NCBI GenBank assembly: GCA_964030475.1
Contig: CAXIPT010000006.1
Span: forward strand, 133,297 to 197,296
Reading direction: 5' to 3'
Source: Tethya wilhelma
Taxonomy: Eukaryota > Porifera > Demospongiae > Tethyida > Tethyidae
Length of the DNA stretch: 64,000 nt
Part shown: in pieces, positions 53,543 through 63,950 of the stretch
Position numbering within the stretch: the stretch's first letter is position 1
Layout of the letters: each line of letters starts with the position of its first letter
Position numbers and translations under genes: made by a program
Notes under the pieces: generated by a model
Told to the model about the DNA's origin: nothing
The model's input: the letters and a program-made list of their open reading frames with translations, nothing else
Databases searched by the model: none

Positions 53543-56500
53543 ATGGTCTTTCAGCAGTTGACTATCTTACTAGCCACCTTAGTTGTTTCCTTAGTGACAG
53601 CTCAAACATACCATATAATACCAGACCACACCCACTGTCCAACTGAGACCACACCCACTGATCACACCCCCTTGGATAATGATGACATACTAAGTACATT
53701 CTCTGGTAGTGGGTCACTTCCTGTCACACCCACTGACCACACCCCTTCCTTGGATGAGGATTGCTTGACTCTAACTCAATATGCCCAGTCCCCAGCTACT
53801 ACCATTGACTCCAACATTACCCTGATCTTTGAGCCTGGTCATCACACTCTTGATTCTCATCTTCACATACAAAATGTCAGCAATCTAGTCTTACAAGTTG
53901 CACCTACAGACTCCTCCCCTAGTTCAGTTGCCATGGTTAATTGTAGAAATAGGGCAGGCTTTGATTTTGCCACCATATCTGAGGTCAGTGTTAGTGGTCT
54001 AGAGTTCAGAGGCTGCCGGGAGAACTCTGTGAGATCAGTAGACCAGCTGAGGATGGAGGACTGTAGATTTCAAGATGGACACGGAATGGAATTGAGGAAT
54101 GTCAGGTGTGCAACTTTTGAGAGAAGCTCTTTCATCTCAAACATACATAGAGATTCAAGGAGGGAATATGCACTGTATGGAGGGGCCATTGTTGCCTTTA
54201 GTAGTGATATTAATGTTACTGAATGTCTCTTTGAGAGAAATAGAGCTGGCGATGGTTTTTATGGTAAAGGTGGTGCGATATGGACAGACAGTGGTAGTAT
54301 TAGCATACATGGTAGTGATTTCAGTAGCAACTCAGCAGTTTACGAGGGTGGTGCAATATGGACAGGCAGCGGTAGTATTACCATACATGGTAGTGATTTC
54401 AGTAGCAACTCAGCAGGTAGTGATGGTGGTGCAATACGGACAGACAGTGGTAGCATTAGCGTACATGGTAGTGATTTCAGTAGCAACACAGCAGGTAGGT
54501 GGGGTGGTGCAATAAGGACAGTCATGAGAAGGGGTAGTATTAGCATACATGGTAGTAATTTCAGTAACAACATAGCAGGTGATGATGGTGGTGCAATACG
54601 GACAGACAGTGGTAGGATTAGCATACATGGTAGTAATTTCAGTAGCAACACAGCACGTTACTGGGGTGGTGCAATAGGGACAGACAGTGGTAGTATTAGC
54701 ATACATGATAGTGATTTCAATAGCAATACAGCAGGTACTGATGGCGGTGCAATAGGGACAGACCGTAGTAGTATTAACATACATGATAGTAATTTCAGTA
54801 ACAACACAGCAAGTCAAGATGGTGGTGCAGTATGGACAAACAGGGGTAGTACTAACATACATAATAGTGATTTCAGTAATAACACAGCCTATGATGGTGG
54901 TGCAATAAGGACAGGCAGTGGTAGTATTAGCATACATGGTAGTGATTTCAGTAGCAACACAGCATATCGTGGTGGTGCAATAAGGACAGAGAATGGTATT
55001 AGCATACATGATAGTAATTTCAGTAGCAACACAGCAGATAGTGATGGTGGTGTACTAAGGACAGACAGTGGTAATATTACCATAAATGATAGTGTCTTCA
55101 TCAGAAACACAGCCCTCAATGATGGTGGTGTACTGTTCCTTGGTAGTGCTACTGATAGTGTCAATGAAATCAACAACAGTATCTTCAGCCATAACCATGC
55201 AGCTAGCCAAGGTGGTGCAATTTATGTCCAGTCCAGAACTATTAAATTTCTAAATGGTGTTGTTGAGTTCAAAGAGAACAGAGCTGAGAAAGGAGGTGGG
55301 ATTTACTTGGAATCAGATGCTAAATTTCACTTGATAAAGTCTGTACCAGAGTGTTCTAGTGTTCACTATAGTCCTCATTGCATGCAGCAATTAATGTCAA
55401 GTCTTAGACTGTACTTTACAAACAACTCAGCTGAATATGGTGGAGCACTGTATATCTCTGATGATTTAAATGCTTGTGCTGCAACATTAGAGTCCACTGA
55501 ATGTTTCTTCCAAGACCTCGCCTCACATAGTGTGAGCTACCCTGACCTAATTGTTCAAAATACATTCTTTGCTAATAACTCAGCTAGTATGTCAGGTCCA
55601 TCAATATTTGGAGGTCTGTTAGACAGGTGTACGGTCAGTCCTAGGGCACAGGTGTTTAACAACTACCAAAGCACCTATATTAATGCAACATCGTACTTAA
55701 CACAGATTACAAACCTCAGCACCAATGCTCTGCAGTCAGAGATATCATCAAAACCAGTTGGTGTGTGTATATGTACAAATGACCAAGAACCAGATTGTGA
55801 TAGATCACCAATTATATATACGTTTAAAGAAACAACTCAATTAGTTTTCAACGTATCAGTAGCTGCTATAGACCAAGTCAGAAATCCAGTTCCATATTCT
55901 GTGAGAGCATTGTCTTCCAACCTTGGACTAGCTGAAGGAGAGGAGATTCAGAAGACTACTTCAAAGTGCACACAGTTGAACTACACAATATCTTTCCCAC
56001 GTAATTTAGAACAGCTTTTGCTAAATCTTGAAAATCAAATATTTGATTTTAGGTCTCAAATCATCATCAACATGGTGTTTGTTCCATGCACTTGTCCAAT
56101 TGGTTTCATTGTAAACCAGTCTACCTGTAGTTGTGAATGTGACCCTTGCCTCTCCAACTACATAACTGACTGTTCTGTTAGTAACTCATCAGTGAAAAGA
56201 AGCAATAATGTATGGATAAGACACATCAATGAATTAAATGAAACTCAGTGTCCCTATCTAACTTATTCTCATTGTCCATTTGACTACTGCCATCCATCTA
56301 GCTCCCCAGTCTGGATTAACCTCAACACACCCAATGGTTCTGATGCACAGTGTGCCTTCGATCGTAGTGGCAAGCTTTGTGGGTCTTGTAAGGATGGTCT
56401 CAGTCTCTCTCTTGGTAGTTCACGTTGCTTGTCTTGCTCAAACAACTGGCTAACTCTACTTATTATGTTTGCTATAGCTGGTGTAGCACTAGTTGCTTTT

Positions 56501-57991
56501 CTCCTGATTTTCAATTTGACAGTAGCTGTTGGAACGATCAATGGACTCATATTCTATGCCAACATCCTCAGAACAAATCATGCCACTTTCTTTCCATTTC
56601 AATCTCCTAATTTCTTCACCATCTTCATTGCATGGCTCAACCTAGACTTTGGTTTTGTGACCTGCTTCTTTGATGGAATGGACGGCTATGTCAAAGAATG
56701 GCTACAGCTTGCTTTCCCAATTTACATCATATGCTTGGTTATCATGGTGATCATTGGTTGTGAATATTCCACAAGAATTGCCAGACTCTTTACTGGAACA
56801 AATCCAGTGGGAACACTAGCTACTCTCATTCTACTCTCTTATGCCAAAAGCCTTCGTGTCATCATAGCTGCATTCTCTCCTGCAACACTGGAATATCTTG
56901 ATGGTTCACGAGAGATGGTGTGGCTGATTGATGGCAACATTCCTTACTTACAAGGGAAACACATTCCTCTGTTTCTAGTAGCTCTTCTTATTCTCCTGGT
57001 GGGCATTGTATACACCTCTCTCCTCTTCTCTTATCAGTGGCTCCTGCGTTTCCCAAATAGGATGATAAAACTACTCAAGAATGCAAGGTTTTATCCCTTC
57101 ATGGATGCTTATCTTGCTCCTTACAATATCAAACATCGCTACTGGACTGGACTACTGCTGTTGATCCGTGCCTTCTTGTATGTCGTGGCTGCCATTAACA
57201 TCAATGGAGACCCTGGAAACAACCTCATGGCTATCTTCTGTACATTGATATGTCTGCAAATTTTTAAAATGTGCTTGTACAATAAAGTATACAAATCCTG
57301 GCTACTGGATGTACTGAACTTCTCATTTATAATCAACCTTATCTTTTTCTCTTTTGGTTCTCTCTACATTCTAAAATCTAGTGAGGGAAATCAAGAGTCT
57401 CTTGCTTACACTTCAACCAGCATTGCTTTCATCACCTTCCTAGCCATCTTGACCTATCACACGTATGCCTTTGTACTTTCAAGGAAAGCACGAACCAAAC
57501 TCAACACCTTCATCCTCAAAATGAAGTTACGACTCACTAAACAAGAACCCACTGATCATGAAATCATCCCAGTTCCTCGTCCTGTGGTCACATACAGTGT
57601 GGTGGACCCTGTGCCAACTCAACAACAACAACTAGAGAATATGGAAAAGGCAACAACAGCAGCGACTGCTGAAAGAGAGAGAGAAGAAGCCACAACAGTA
57701 GAGAATGAGTCAGCCACTAACACAGAACCATCTTCAGCTTCACTGGTGATCAAACAAACCTCAAATGAAAACAATTCCCCAAGCAAACAGATTAGTGAAT
57801 CTGAGAAGGAGTTATCTGATGAAACTAGAATGGACAAGGAGGAACAGCAAAAACCACCTCTACACATTGAACTAAAGAGAAGGCTCTCGTCATTTTCTTA
57901 TACTCGTCTCGATCCTTACACCAGAGACAGTGACAAGTTTGGAATGGAGAGGGAAACTGAAATCAACGACTTCATTGAAGTAGCTGACTAG
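53543..57991 (+). CDS. large secreted-domain/multi-span membrane protein with Pmp-like beta-helix (copy 2, intact)
   Basis: Single exon, 1,482 residues from the ATG at 53543. Upstream in-frame codons come from a CA repeat and are not conserved in copy 1. Signal peptide MVFQQLTILLATLVVSLVTA. Residues about 30-90 have TDHTPL/TDHTPS repeats. About 230-560 is a right-handed beta-helix with some 11 units of 24-28 residues (GGAIRTDSGSISIHGSDFSS, NTA), resembling chlamydial polymorphic membrane protein repeats (GGAI, FxxN). A Cys-rich part follows near 860-980 (CTCPIGFIVNQSTCSCECDP, CGSCKDGLSL, CLSCSNNW). Then about nine membrane spans, e.g. LIMFAIAGVALVAFLLIF, IYIICLVIMVIIGC, LFLVALLILLVGIVY, FSFIINLIFFSFGSL. 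The cytoplasmic tail is Glu/Gln/Thr-rich with a basic RRLSSFSYTRLDPY. An adhesion or recognition receptor is plausible by layout, not shown. Confidence 0.85.
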   Translation: MVFQQLTILLATLVVSLVTAQTYHIIPDHTHCPTETTPTDHTPLDNDDILSTFSGSGSLPVTPTDHTPSLDEDCLTLTQYAQSPATTIDSNITLIFEPGHHTLDSHLHIQNVSNLVLQVAPTDSSPSSVAMVNCRNRAGFDFATISEVSVSGLEFRGCRENSVRSVDQLRMEDCRFQDGHGMELRNVRCATFERSSFISNIHRDSRREYALYGGAIVAFSSDINVTECLFERNRAGDGFYGKGGAIWTDSGSISIHGSDFSSNSAVYEGGAIWTGSGSITIHGSDFSSNSAGSDGGAIRTDSGSISVHGSDFSSNTAGRWGGAIRTVMRRGSISIHGSNFSNNIAGDDGGAIRTDSGRISIHGSNFSSNTARYWGGAIGTDSGSISIHDSDFNSNTAGTDGGAIGTDRSSINIHDSNFSNNTASQDGGAVWTNRGSTNIHNSDFSNNTAYDGGAIRTGSGSISIHGSDFSSNTAYRGGAIRTENGISIHDSNFSSNTADSDGGVLRTDSGNITINDSVFIRNTALNDGGVLFLGSATDSVNEINNSIFSHNHAASQGGAIYVQSRTIKFLNGVVEFKENRAEKGGGIYLESDAKFHLIKSVPECSSVHYSPHCMQQLMSSLRLYFTNNSAEYGGALYISDDLNACAATLESTECFFQDLASHSVSYPDLIVQNTFFANNSASMSGPSIFGGLLDRCTVSPRAQVFNNYQSTYINATSYLTQITNLSTNALQSEISSKPVGVCICTNDQEPDCDRSPIIYTFKETTQLVFNVSVAAIDQVRNPVPYSVRALSSNLGLAEGEEIQKTTSKCTQLNYTISFPRNLEQLLLNLENQIFDFRSQIIINMVFVPCTCPIGFIVNQSTCSCECDPCLSNYITDCSVSNSSVKRSNNVWIRHINELNETQCPYLTYSHCPFDYCHPSSSPVWINLNTPNGSDAQCAFDRSGKLCGSCKDGLSLSLGSSRCLSCSNNWLTLLIMFAIAGVALVAFLLIFNLTVAVGTINGLIFYANILRTNHATFFPFQSPNFFTIFIAWLNLDFGFVTCFFDGMDGYVKEWLQLAFPIYIICLVIMVIIGCEYSTRIARLFTGTNPVGTLATLILLSYAKSLRVIIAAFSPATLEYLDGSREMVWLIDGNIPYLQGKHIPLFLVALLILLVGIVYTSLLFSYQWLLRFPNRMIKLLKNARFYPFMDAYLAPYNIKHRYWTGLLLLIRAFLYVVAAININGDPGNNLMAIFCTLICLQIFKMCLYNKVYKSWLLDVLNFSFIINLIFFSFGSLYILKSSEGNQESLAYTSTSIAFITFLAILTYHTYAFVLSRKARTKLNTFILKMKLRLTKQEPTDHEIIPVPRPVVTYSVVDPVPTQQQQLENMEKATTAATAEREREEATTVENESATNTEPSSASLVIKQTSNENNSPSKQISESEKELSDETRMDKEEQQKPPLHIELKRRLSSFSYTRLDPYTRDSDKFGMERETEINDFIEVAD
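54270..55110 (+). repeat. coding tandem repeat (72-84 bp units) in beta-helix copy 2
   Basis: About 11 units, each beginning near GGTGGTGCAATA(A/C/T)GGACAG and including AGCATACATGGTAGTGATTT and CAGTAGCAACACAGCA. Copy 1 has about six such units at 44865-45320. High identity between units suggests recent expansion or conversion. Confidence 0.85.
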
Positions 57992-59847
57992 TATATGGCA
58001 CTTTCAACACACACACTAACACTTTAAGTTCTCCTATAGTTGTAGTCATTTACTGTTCTATTACAATTATGTAAATGTTTGTATTTTTGTTTATCATAGT
58101 CTCAACTATTTGTTTCATGTCCATGTGTCTTGTGGTTAGGTTTTGCTATTGTAACTGTTGTCTGTCCATATGTGTGAGTCTATTTGTCTGTGTCTTGTTT
58201 GTATTCAGTTTCAGTATAAATGTTTGTAACTGCTATTTCTTCAGTTACTAAACTATTCTTACCTGTGAATGTATCTTATGTACACTCACATGATAAATAC
58301 ATGCACATCACTATTAAAGAAAAAAAGGAAAAAGGGAAAAAATATGAAAAAAAAGAAAAAAATAAATAAAAAAAGATAAAAAAGGCCATACATATACTTC
58401 TTCCTATTAAGCAATTTTACTATTCTGTCAACTTCTTCCATGCACACATATTTAATATTCATCTATCAATAGCTTGTGTAAATGATGCAGTTTGTATTTG
58501 AGTTTCAATGTCATATGTTAGTCCAAACCAGTTTCAGATAACACACATGTATACACTCATGCACACATACTGACAACAATATAACCAGTGCTCTCTACAT
58601 CATTCTGTTGCTCAATTTTGTTTCCTTAATTTCTGACCAATCCCCCACCCCTTCCTCCTAATACTACAATGTCACATATAGCTGTACAGTTATGTCCATT
58701 TTGCTTTAATATTATTCTTTTACAAAATAGTGTTTTTGTATCCTTATCATTGTTGCCTGTTTGTTTTGTTTGTTTGTTTTATTCTTTTACAAAGTTAACT
58801 GTTTTTATATCCCTAACCATCATTAGAGGAACTCTATCGACCATTCAATACAAGCCTTCACAATAGTTAGAAGATTCAAAGTACATTTGCCATGGTCCTG
58901 GATACAGTACTACAGTAGGTCAAGACCACAGACTGACAGGGAGTCAAAGAAACATCTCTTCAACAACAGTTCAACCATTGAAGCTATAAATGATGTTGAG
59001 AAGAACAGAACATGTCTTATTAAGTTATATTGAAATAGAAACTTTGAAAGTAAAAGTGAACATTGGAACACTAACACCACTCTCCACTAGTCAACATCAA
59101 TCTCAAAGAACTTGCAACAAACTTTCATACATCACTGAAATAGTTTGTCCTACTTTTCTCCATGTGCCTCAAGGACTAAAGGATCACCATAACTCATACC
59201 AGACTATTCAGTAACCTCATTCTGAGAACAACCTAACAATTTGTTATTAATTCCTTTTATTTGTACTAAATACAAAATTTAACAATATTTTTGCTACTTT
59301 TATGCTCATTAGTTTGTTAATGTTATTACAAAGCTATGTACCAAGTCTGAAGAAAAGATTACATCCATGCGTGGGTCTTCAAACAGAAACATGTCTTTTG
59401 TCCTACTTCAAAAATGCTTATTACTTAGTTTATCTCATTGTTCAATGCCGAACAAATAAAGAAAGAACTCTTGTAATGTTACAAAATTATTTTTAGCGTT
59501 TTGTGCTACTGTTAAATCCCTCAGTTATTGAACACATACAAATATCTTATGCTAATTTGTAAGTAGAGAATTATAGTTTGTACATATATAATTTGCTGTA
59601 TAACTATTCAAAAAAATTTTTTTTTTCACTCTGACACAATCTCAATATTTTGCATGAAATAGTATAGTCATATGTATGGCAAGGAGAATCATAAGGGCCA
59701 TTATACCAGTTTGATGCCCATGGGCTAACCCAGCAAACATGATACAACTATGTACAATCCACCAGCTGCTACATTGACCCTATCTCAGTCTAGGAAGGTT
59801 GTATTGAGCTGGGATTGGTACCACTGAGATCAGTGTGAGATCAGTGA
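57992..59847. other. 3' flank of beta-helix copy 2, no gene
   Basis: AT-rich; A/G-rich tract at 58315-58385; collinear with unit 1 from CATGCACATCACT onward. Small frames lack support. Confidence 0.5.
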
Positions 59848-59994
59848 GATCAGTGTGAAGAGATCTTTAAAATAGTTCAGTTTATTTCTTGAGCTAAAAC
59901 CACTAAAACCATAATTATGGATTATAGCCTTTGGTCTAGTGCGATTTTTTGACAATTTAATGACCATCATTTCAAAGATCTCTATATGCTGATC
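59848..59994. repeat. MITE present in both duplication units (unit 2)
   Basis: GATCAGTGTGAAGAGATCTT on the left and AAAGATCTCTATATGCTGAT on the right; more decayed than the unit-1 counterpart at 49832-49998. Confidence 0.65.
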
Positions 59995-60867
59995 ACAATG
60001 GTGCTAGTCCCAGCTTTGAACGACCAGCCGTTGCTGGTTTAGAGCAGCTAGACAATGTTTAACTTGCTATGACTTGTACCATTAGGTATGTTTGAAATTT
60101 CACTCTAATTATAAGAATGGATTGCTAAGAATACAAAACACTAACTCACATCTTCAGCAGAGTGTCTCCTTGCTTCAGAGAATCTGCACTTAGCGGCTGC
60201 CAGTTGGCAAGGTTTCTTTGAAGACATGACTTCAGCTAGGCCTCACAGTCTGGAGTCTTCAATACTGATCACTGGGCCTGCCTGAGAGAGATACTGGTCA
60301 GCACACATAGTGTCCTTCATAGAGATAGCACTTCCTTTCTTGAAGAGCCTCGTCAATGATGTGTTAATTTCTGAGAGAGAAATGCAACAAAGATTAGCTC
60401 TAAACTGTAGCCATAAACTTGGTAGTACACGTGAAATTCTTAAAGAGAGTTAACAAACCGTGAATCATTGATTCGAGTTCTAAAGTGAAGTTTGTGTTTT
60501 AACAACTTAAAGGAATTCATATTAATGATTCCCAAACCTTTCTTAGAATCTGATGGTGTTCTCCTCCTCTCAGTTGCCATGGCGATGGGGAGCTCTCAGG
60601 ACGGTCACAATGGGACAGATCTTCTCCTGAATGGACAACCAGTCATTACGATGATGTCATCACCACTGGAGAGGGGGGTGTGGGTGATTAACTATTACAA
60701 TTTTCCCCTTATAATCAACAATAATAACACAAACAGTAATTTATTGATAGCAGCTTATGTAGCTACATATTATAGCTTATGCTATGACCACCCTTTACCA
60801 AATTTTTTACAAGATACACAGATTCTATGATACCATGCAGTATCTTACCAGTAATAGGTAACTTTGC
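59995..60867. other. right edge of unit 2 and unique sequence; no supported gene
   Basis: After the duplication edge near 60575 a stretch reads from CCATGGCGATGGGGAGCTCT (an ATG after a CTCAG acceptor-like site) with about 35 codons open (MAMGSSQDGHNGTDLLLNGQ). It could be a first exon but nothing downstream supports it, and the LINE follows. Confidence 0.35.
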
Positions 60868-62800
60868 AGTTTATTATTATTATTATTATTATTATATTGA
60901 ACTTTACAGCATGAGCATGTTGCATGTTGGTGTAAGTGATACAGGTTGGTGATTGTGATAGTGATGGTATAAAAGTTGAAATATAATAGTCATGCTGACA
61001 GACTGACATCTACTTGAGATGCAGCTGGAATATTATTTAAAACTATAATATTTAGTTATTAGCTACGGGCACAGAGTTACAAAACAAATTACTAAGCAAC
61101 TGACACTAGAAGGATGAAGAGGAATACAGTGAACAGTGAGGACAGACAGAATGATAGGAACAGTGAATTTCACTATTGAAATGAGTTATAAAGTGGTCCC
61201 AGAGGTGGTTATAAACAATACTTTTGATAGTGTTTGTTGAAAGAGTTAGATCAATGTGGGGAAGAGAGTTCCACAAGCGAACTATTCTGTTAAAGTAGAA
61301 ATGTCTCAAGTTGAGAGTATGGTCATACTGATATCTGTACTTTAGTTTGTTTGTCATGCCAAGACGAGTTCTCGAGGTTGAAAATGTGATATATTCAAAT
61401 ATGTTAAAGGAGTCATCTGGCTCTTTGATGGCTTTGATAAGAAACATGATATCGAGCATTTCAAACCAGTACATTAGTGGTAGTAGGTGTAGGATTTTTA
61501 GCCTCGATTTGTAGTCCTGTCTGGGGTCGGAAACAATCCATTTAGTTGCCCGGCGCTGGATTTTCTCCAGGTGGACAATATCTTTCAGAAGACGCGGTCT
61601 CCATAGTTGGGAACAATACGAGACTTTGGATCTTACTAGAGACAAATATAATTGTTTCTTGATTCCTATAGCAGAAGTCGAGATAGTTCGTCGAATTAGG
61701 TTGAAAGAAAAGTAAGCAACAGAGGATATTTGCTTGTAGTGATCTGACCAGCTCATATTATCTGACACTATGATACCAAGGTCTCGATGATGTGGAACAA
61801 AGGTTACTTTAGTGTTTTCTATCAATAGATTGGGAGGAGTTGAGGAGGCTGATTTTGAGAAATGAATTCCTGCACATTTAACTGGGTTTAGCTTGAGCTT
61901 CCATGTTTTACACCATAACTGTAGAGAGGTAATGTCAGCCTGGAGATGGATGTCAGACTCATTAGCTTCCGATGGTGTAAAGTTGCTTTGGAGTTTGGTA
62001 TCATCGGCAAATATATATGTAATGCTATGTGGTATGCATGCATGTTGGAAGGTCGTTGATGTAGATTAAGAACAGTAGTGGACCTAGCACACTTCCTTGT
62101 GGTACACCAGAGATGACCGGAAGGCATCTGGAGGAGGCACCATCTATACAAACATAGTGATACCTATTTGTAAGATAGCATCTAAACCAATACCAGAGAG
62201 GACCATTGATACCTAGAATCCAAAGCTTGTGGAGCAGTTCACCATGTGGCACGGAGTCAAATGCTTTTGAAAAATCAAGATAGATTGTATTTGTAGTTTG
62301 TTTGTTTTCGATAGCATTTGTGACAGAGTTGTAGGAGATAAGAAGTTGTGAAAGACTAGAGCGGTTTTTGAGAAAACCGAATTGATGTTTTGAGAGACGT
62401 GGTTTCACAAAAGGAATTATTTTGTTGTATATGATGGATTCAAGTACCTTAGATAGGATGCAAAGCAAAGAGATAGGTCGATAGTTTGATACTTGCGTGA
62501 GGTCCCCTTTCTTTGGCACTGGGGTGATCTTGTGAATTTTCCATTCATTGGGAAGAGAGGAGTGACTAACACATAGATTGAATAAATGCGTTATTGGTTC
62601 AAACAGAGAAGTAGCACATCCTTTAAGGATTTTGGGATGTAGTTCATCACAGCCAATTGCTTTGGTGGGATCAAGACTGGAAAGTTGGTCAAATACGTCT
62701 GAGGGGTCTATTTGAATTGTGCTCAAATGTTGAGCAGGAGCAGGAAAGGTATGCACGTGCAGTTGGTGCATTGCACGTGAGCCGGCTTCTGACACAGCTC
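60868..62800 (-). mobile_element. 5'-truncated CR1-like LINE
   Basis: The minus-strand reverse transcriptase gene stops at 61106 and is followed by a 3' tail ending in an (AAT)n run (minus-strand sense, 60868-60896). The 5' end is lost before the reverse transcriptase (no endonuclease domain), as is usual for LINE copies. Confidence 0.75.
61106..62795 (-). pseudogene. LINE reverse transcriptase (one frameshift, 5' truncated)
   Basis: From 62795: [48 protein letters not shown] (the typical 'vP.hKkgd....nYRPIsl' block), [25 protein letters not shown] (first catalytic Asp), [20 protein letters not shown]. Then a frameshift near 62040 and YIFADDTKLQS, the catalytic Asp pair. Downstream is the thumb/tail with FVPHHRDLGIIVSDNMSWSD, SYCSQLWRP and LEKIQRRATKWI, then RRIV.LWNSLP-type sequence ending at 61106. 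The order and motifs match CR1/Jockey-group elements. The copy is dead because of truncation and the frameshift. Confidence 0.82.
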
Positions 62801-62964
62801 ATAGAGTAGCTCCACTCCTTTTGGATTAGCCAGCGGATTCAGAGCCATCATTTCAAGTGTAGAACTGGCAGACTGGCATTACTATACGAATGAACTTTGA
62901 ACCCACATAATTTGGGCTGAGTGTGCAATTTTACTGCGCATGCGTCATCTCTGCCCACATGGAG

Positions 62965-63151
62965 TGCCAATGGAGAAGAAAGTCAGTAATGGAAGGTTCT
63001 TTATTCAGCCCTGAAGGCGAGTATTTGACGGTTTATGGGCGGCAATGGGGAGCTAAAGATATGGGATACCTCGTCCGAGTTGCTTACTCAGCGTTTTAGA
63101 CCTGGAGATGGTCAAATCACGTGCATTGCCTGGAGCAAACAACAGAATTGG
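62965..63151 (+). CDS. first exon of a WD40-repeat protein, WDR43/UTP5-like
   Basis: A GCGCATGCG site (NRF1-like, 62937-62945) precedes a start near 62959-62992 (MEGSLFSPEGEYLTVYG in one frame). The next frame reads GGNGELKIWDTSSELLTQRF and GDGQITCIAWSKQQNW before a GTTAAG donor near 63151. 'FSP.G.yl...G.nG.LkiWdt' is a WD40 blade. The alignment with the N terminus of WDR43 (AFSPHSQAYFALASTDGHLR, VWETANNRLHQEYVP) suggests this U3-snoRNP (UTP-A) ribosome-biogenesis protein. One extra G near 63035-63040 separates the two frames, either an assembly error or a lesion. Downstream exons are not identified with certainty. Confidence 0.4.
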
Positions 63152-63155
63152 TTAA

Positions 63156-63769
63156 GTTAAACCATACACAACAAGAACTACAGTATTTTTGTTACCTTCA
63201 AATATGTATAATTAGTGTTGGGTGTAGAGTAGAAAGATATGAGTATGTATTTGTGGCACAATATTTAACCTTTAACCTCTTGTCCTGTTAGGATTCTAAA
63301 CAAAGGCGTCATAAATCATAATTTGGGAGTCTTCACACTACTAGCCATAAGAAGGATGCAGTTCATTTGGCAACTCACATTTCATCTCGTGTGATGACAA
63401 TGACAATCATTAATATCTGGTTAGCTAGCTAGCAATTTACATTGCATGCTGTTAGGTAGCCTCTCTCAGTGAGCTATTCTGATAGTTTCTTTTCCATTTC
63501 TATGAAGTTGTCCCTGTTTAAATTGGTTCTAATTAAGGTATCTTGTTTTTTCTCCTGTTAAGATTGCTTCCTTAGTTTCTTCTGGATGGTAGGAGTCTGC
63601 ATGGATCTAAAGCTGCTTGTTGGTTTCTTTGATGTGTGTTCTAATGTCCAGTATGTTTGTGTTTTTGAATCTTTCTCCATTGTACAAGGATAAATGTAGA
63701 CAAACTAGTTTGTCTGTGTCCGCTTTGTATGTAAATTTTATGATCTTTCAAATTCTTCTCTTGTCCAGA
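63156..63769. other. no gene seen; probable intron
   Basis: AT-rich sequence between the WD40 exon and the exon-like blocks at the end of the window. Confidence 0.4.
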
Positions 63770-63950
63770 CTAGGAAATGTCGTCTTTGAATCTCTTCCAA
63801 ATCAGGATATTTTACCAGAAGTGAAACCACTTTCTCTACAGCAGGGAAGCTGATTGCTAGTGATCAGGTGATGTATTTTATTATACCATGAAACTATCAT
63901 GTGACTTATCATGTGACTGTCTTTATCCACAGACGTTATTTGGCAAAGCT

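Larger units (their letters stand above)
51515..60575. repeat. segmental duplication, unit 2 (contains beta-helix gene copy 2)
   Basis: Collinear with unit 1 (see 36735-50625), but compact because it lacks the insertions at 37742, 38729, 39923 and most of 40348-43818. The right edge lies near CTTTCTTAGAATCTGATGGTG (60535-60560). Confidence 0.85.
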
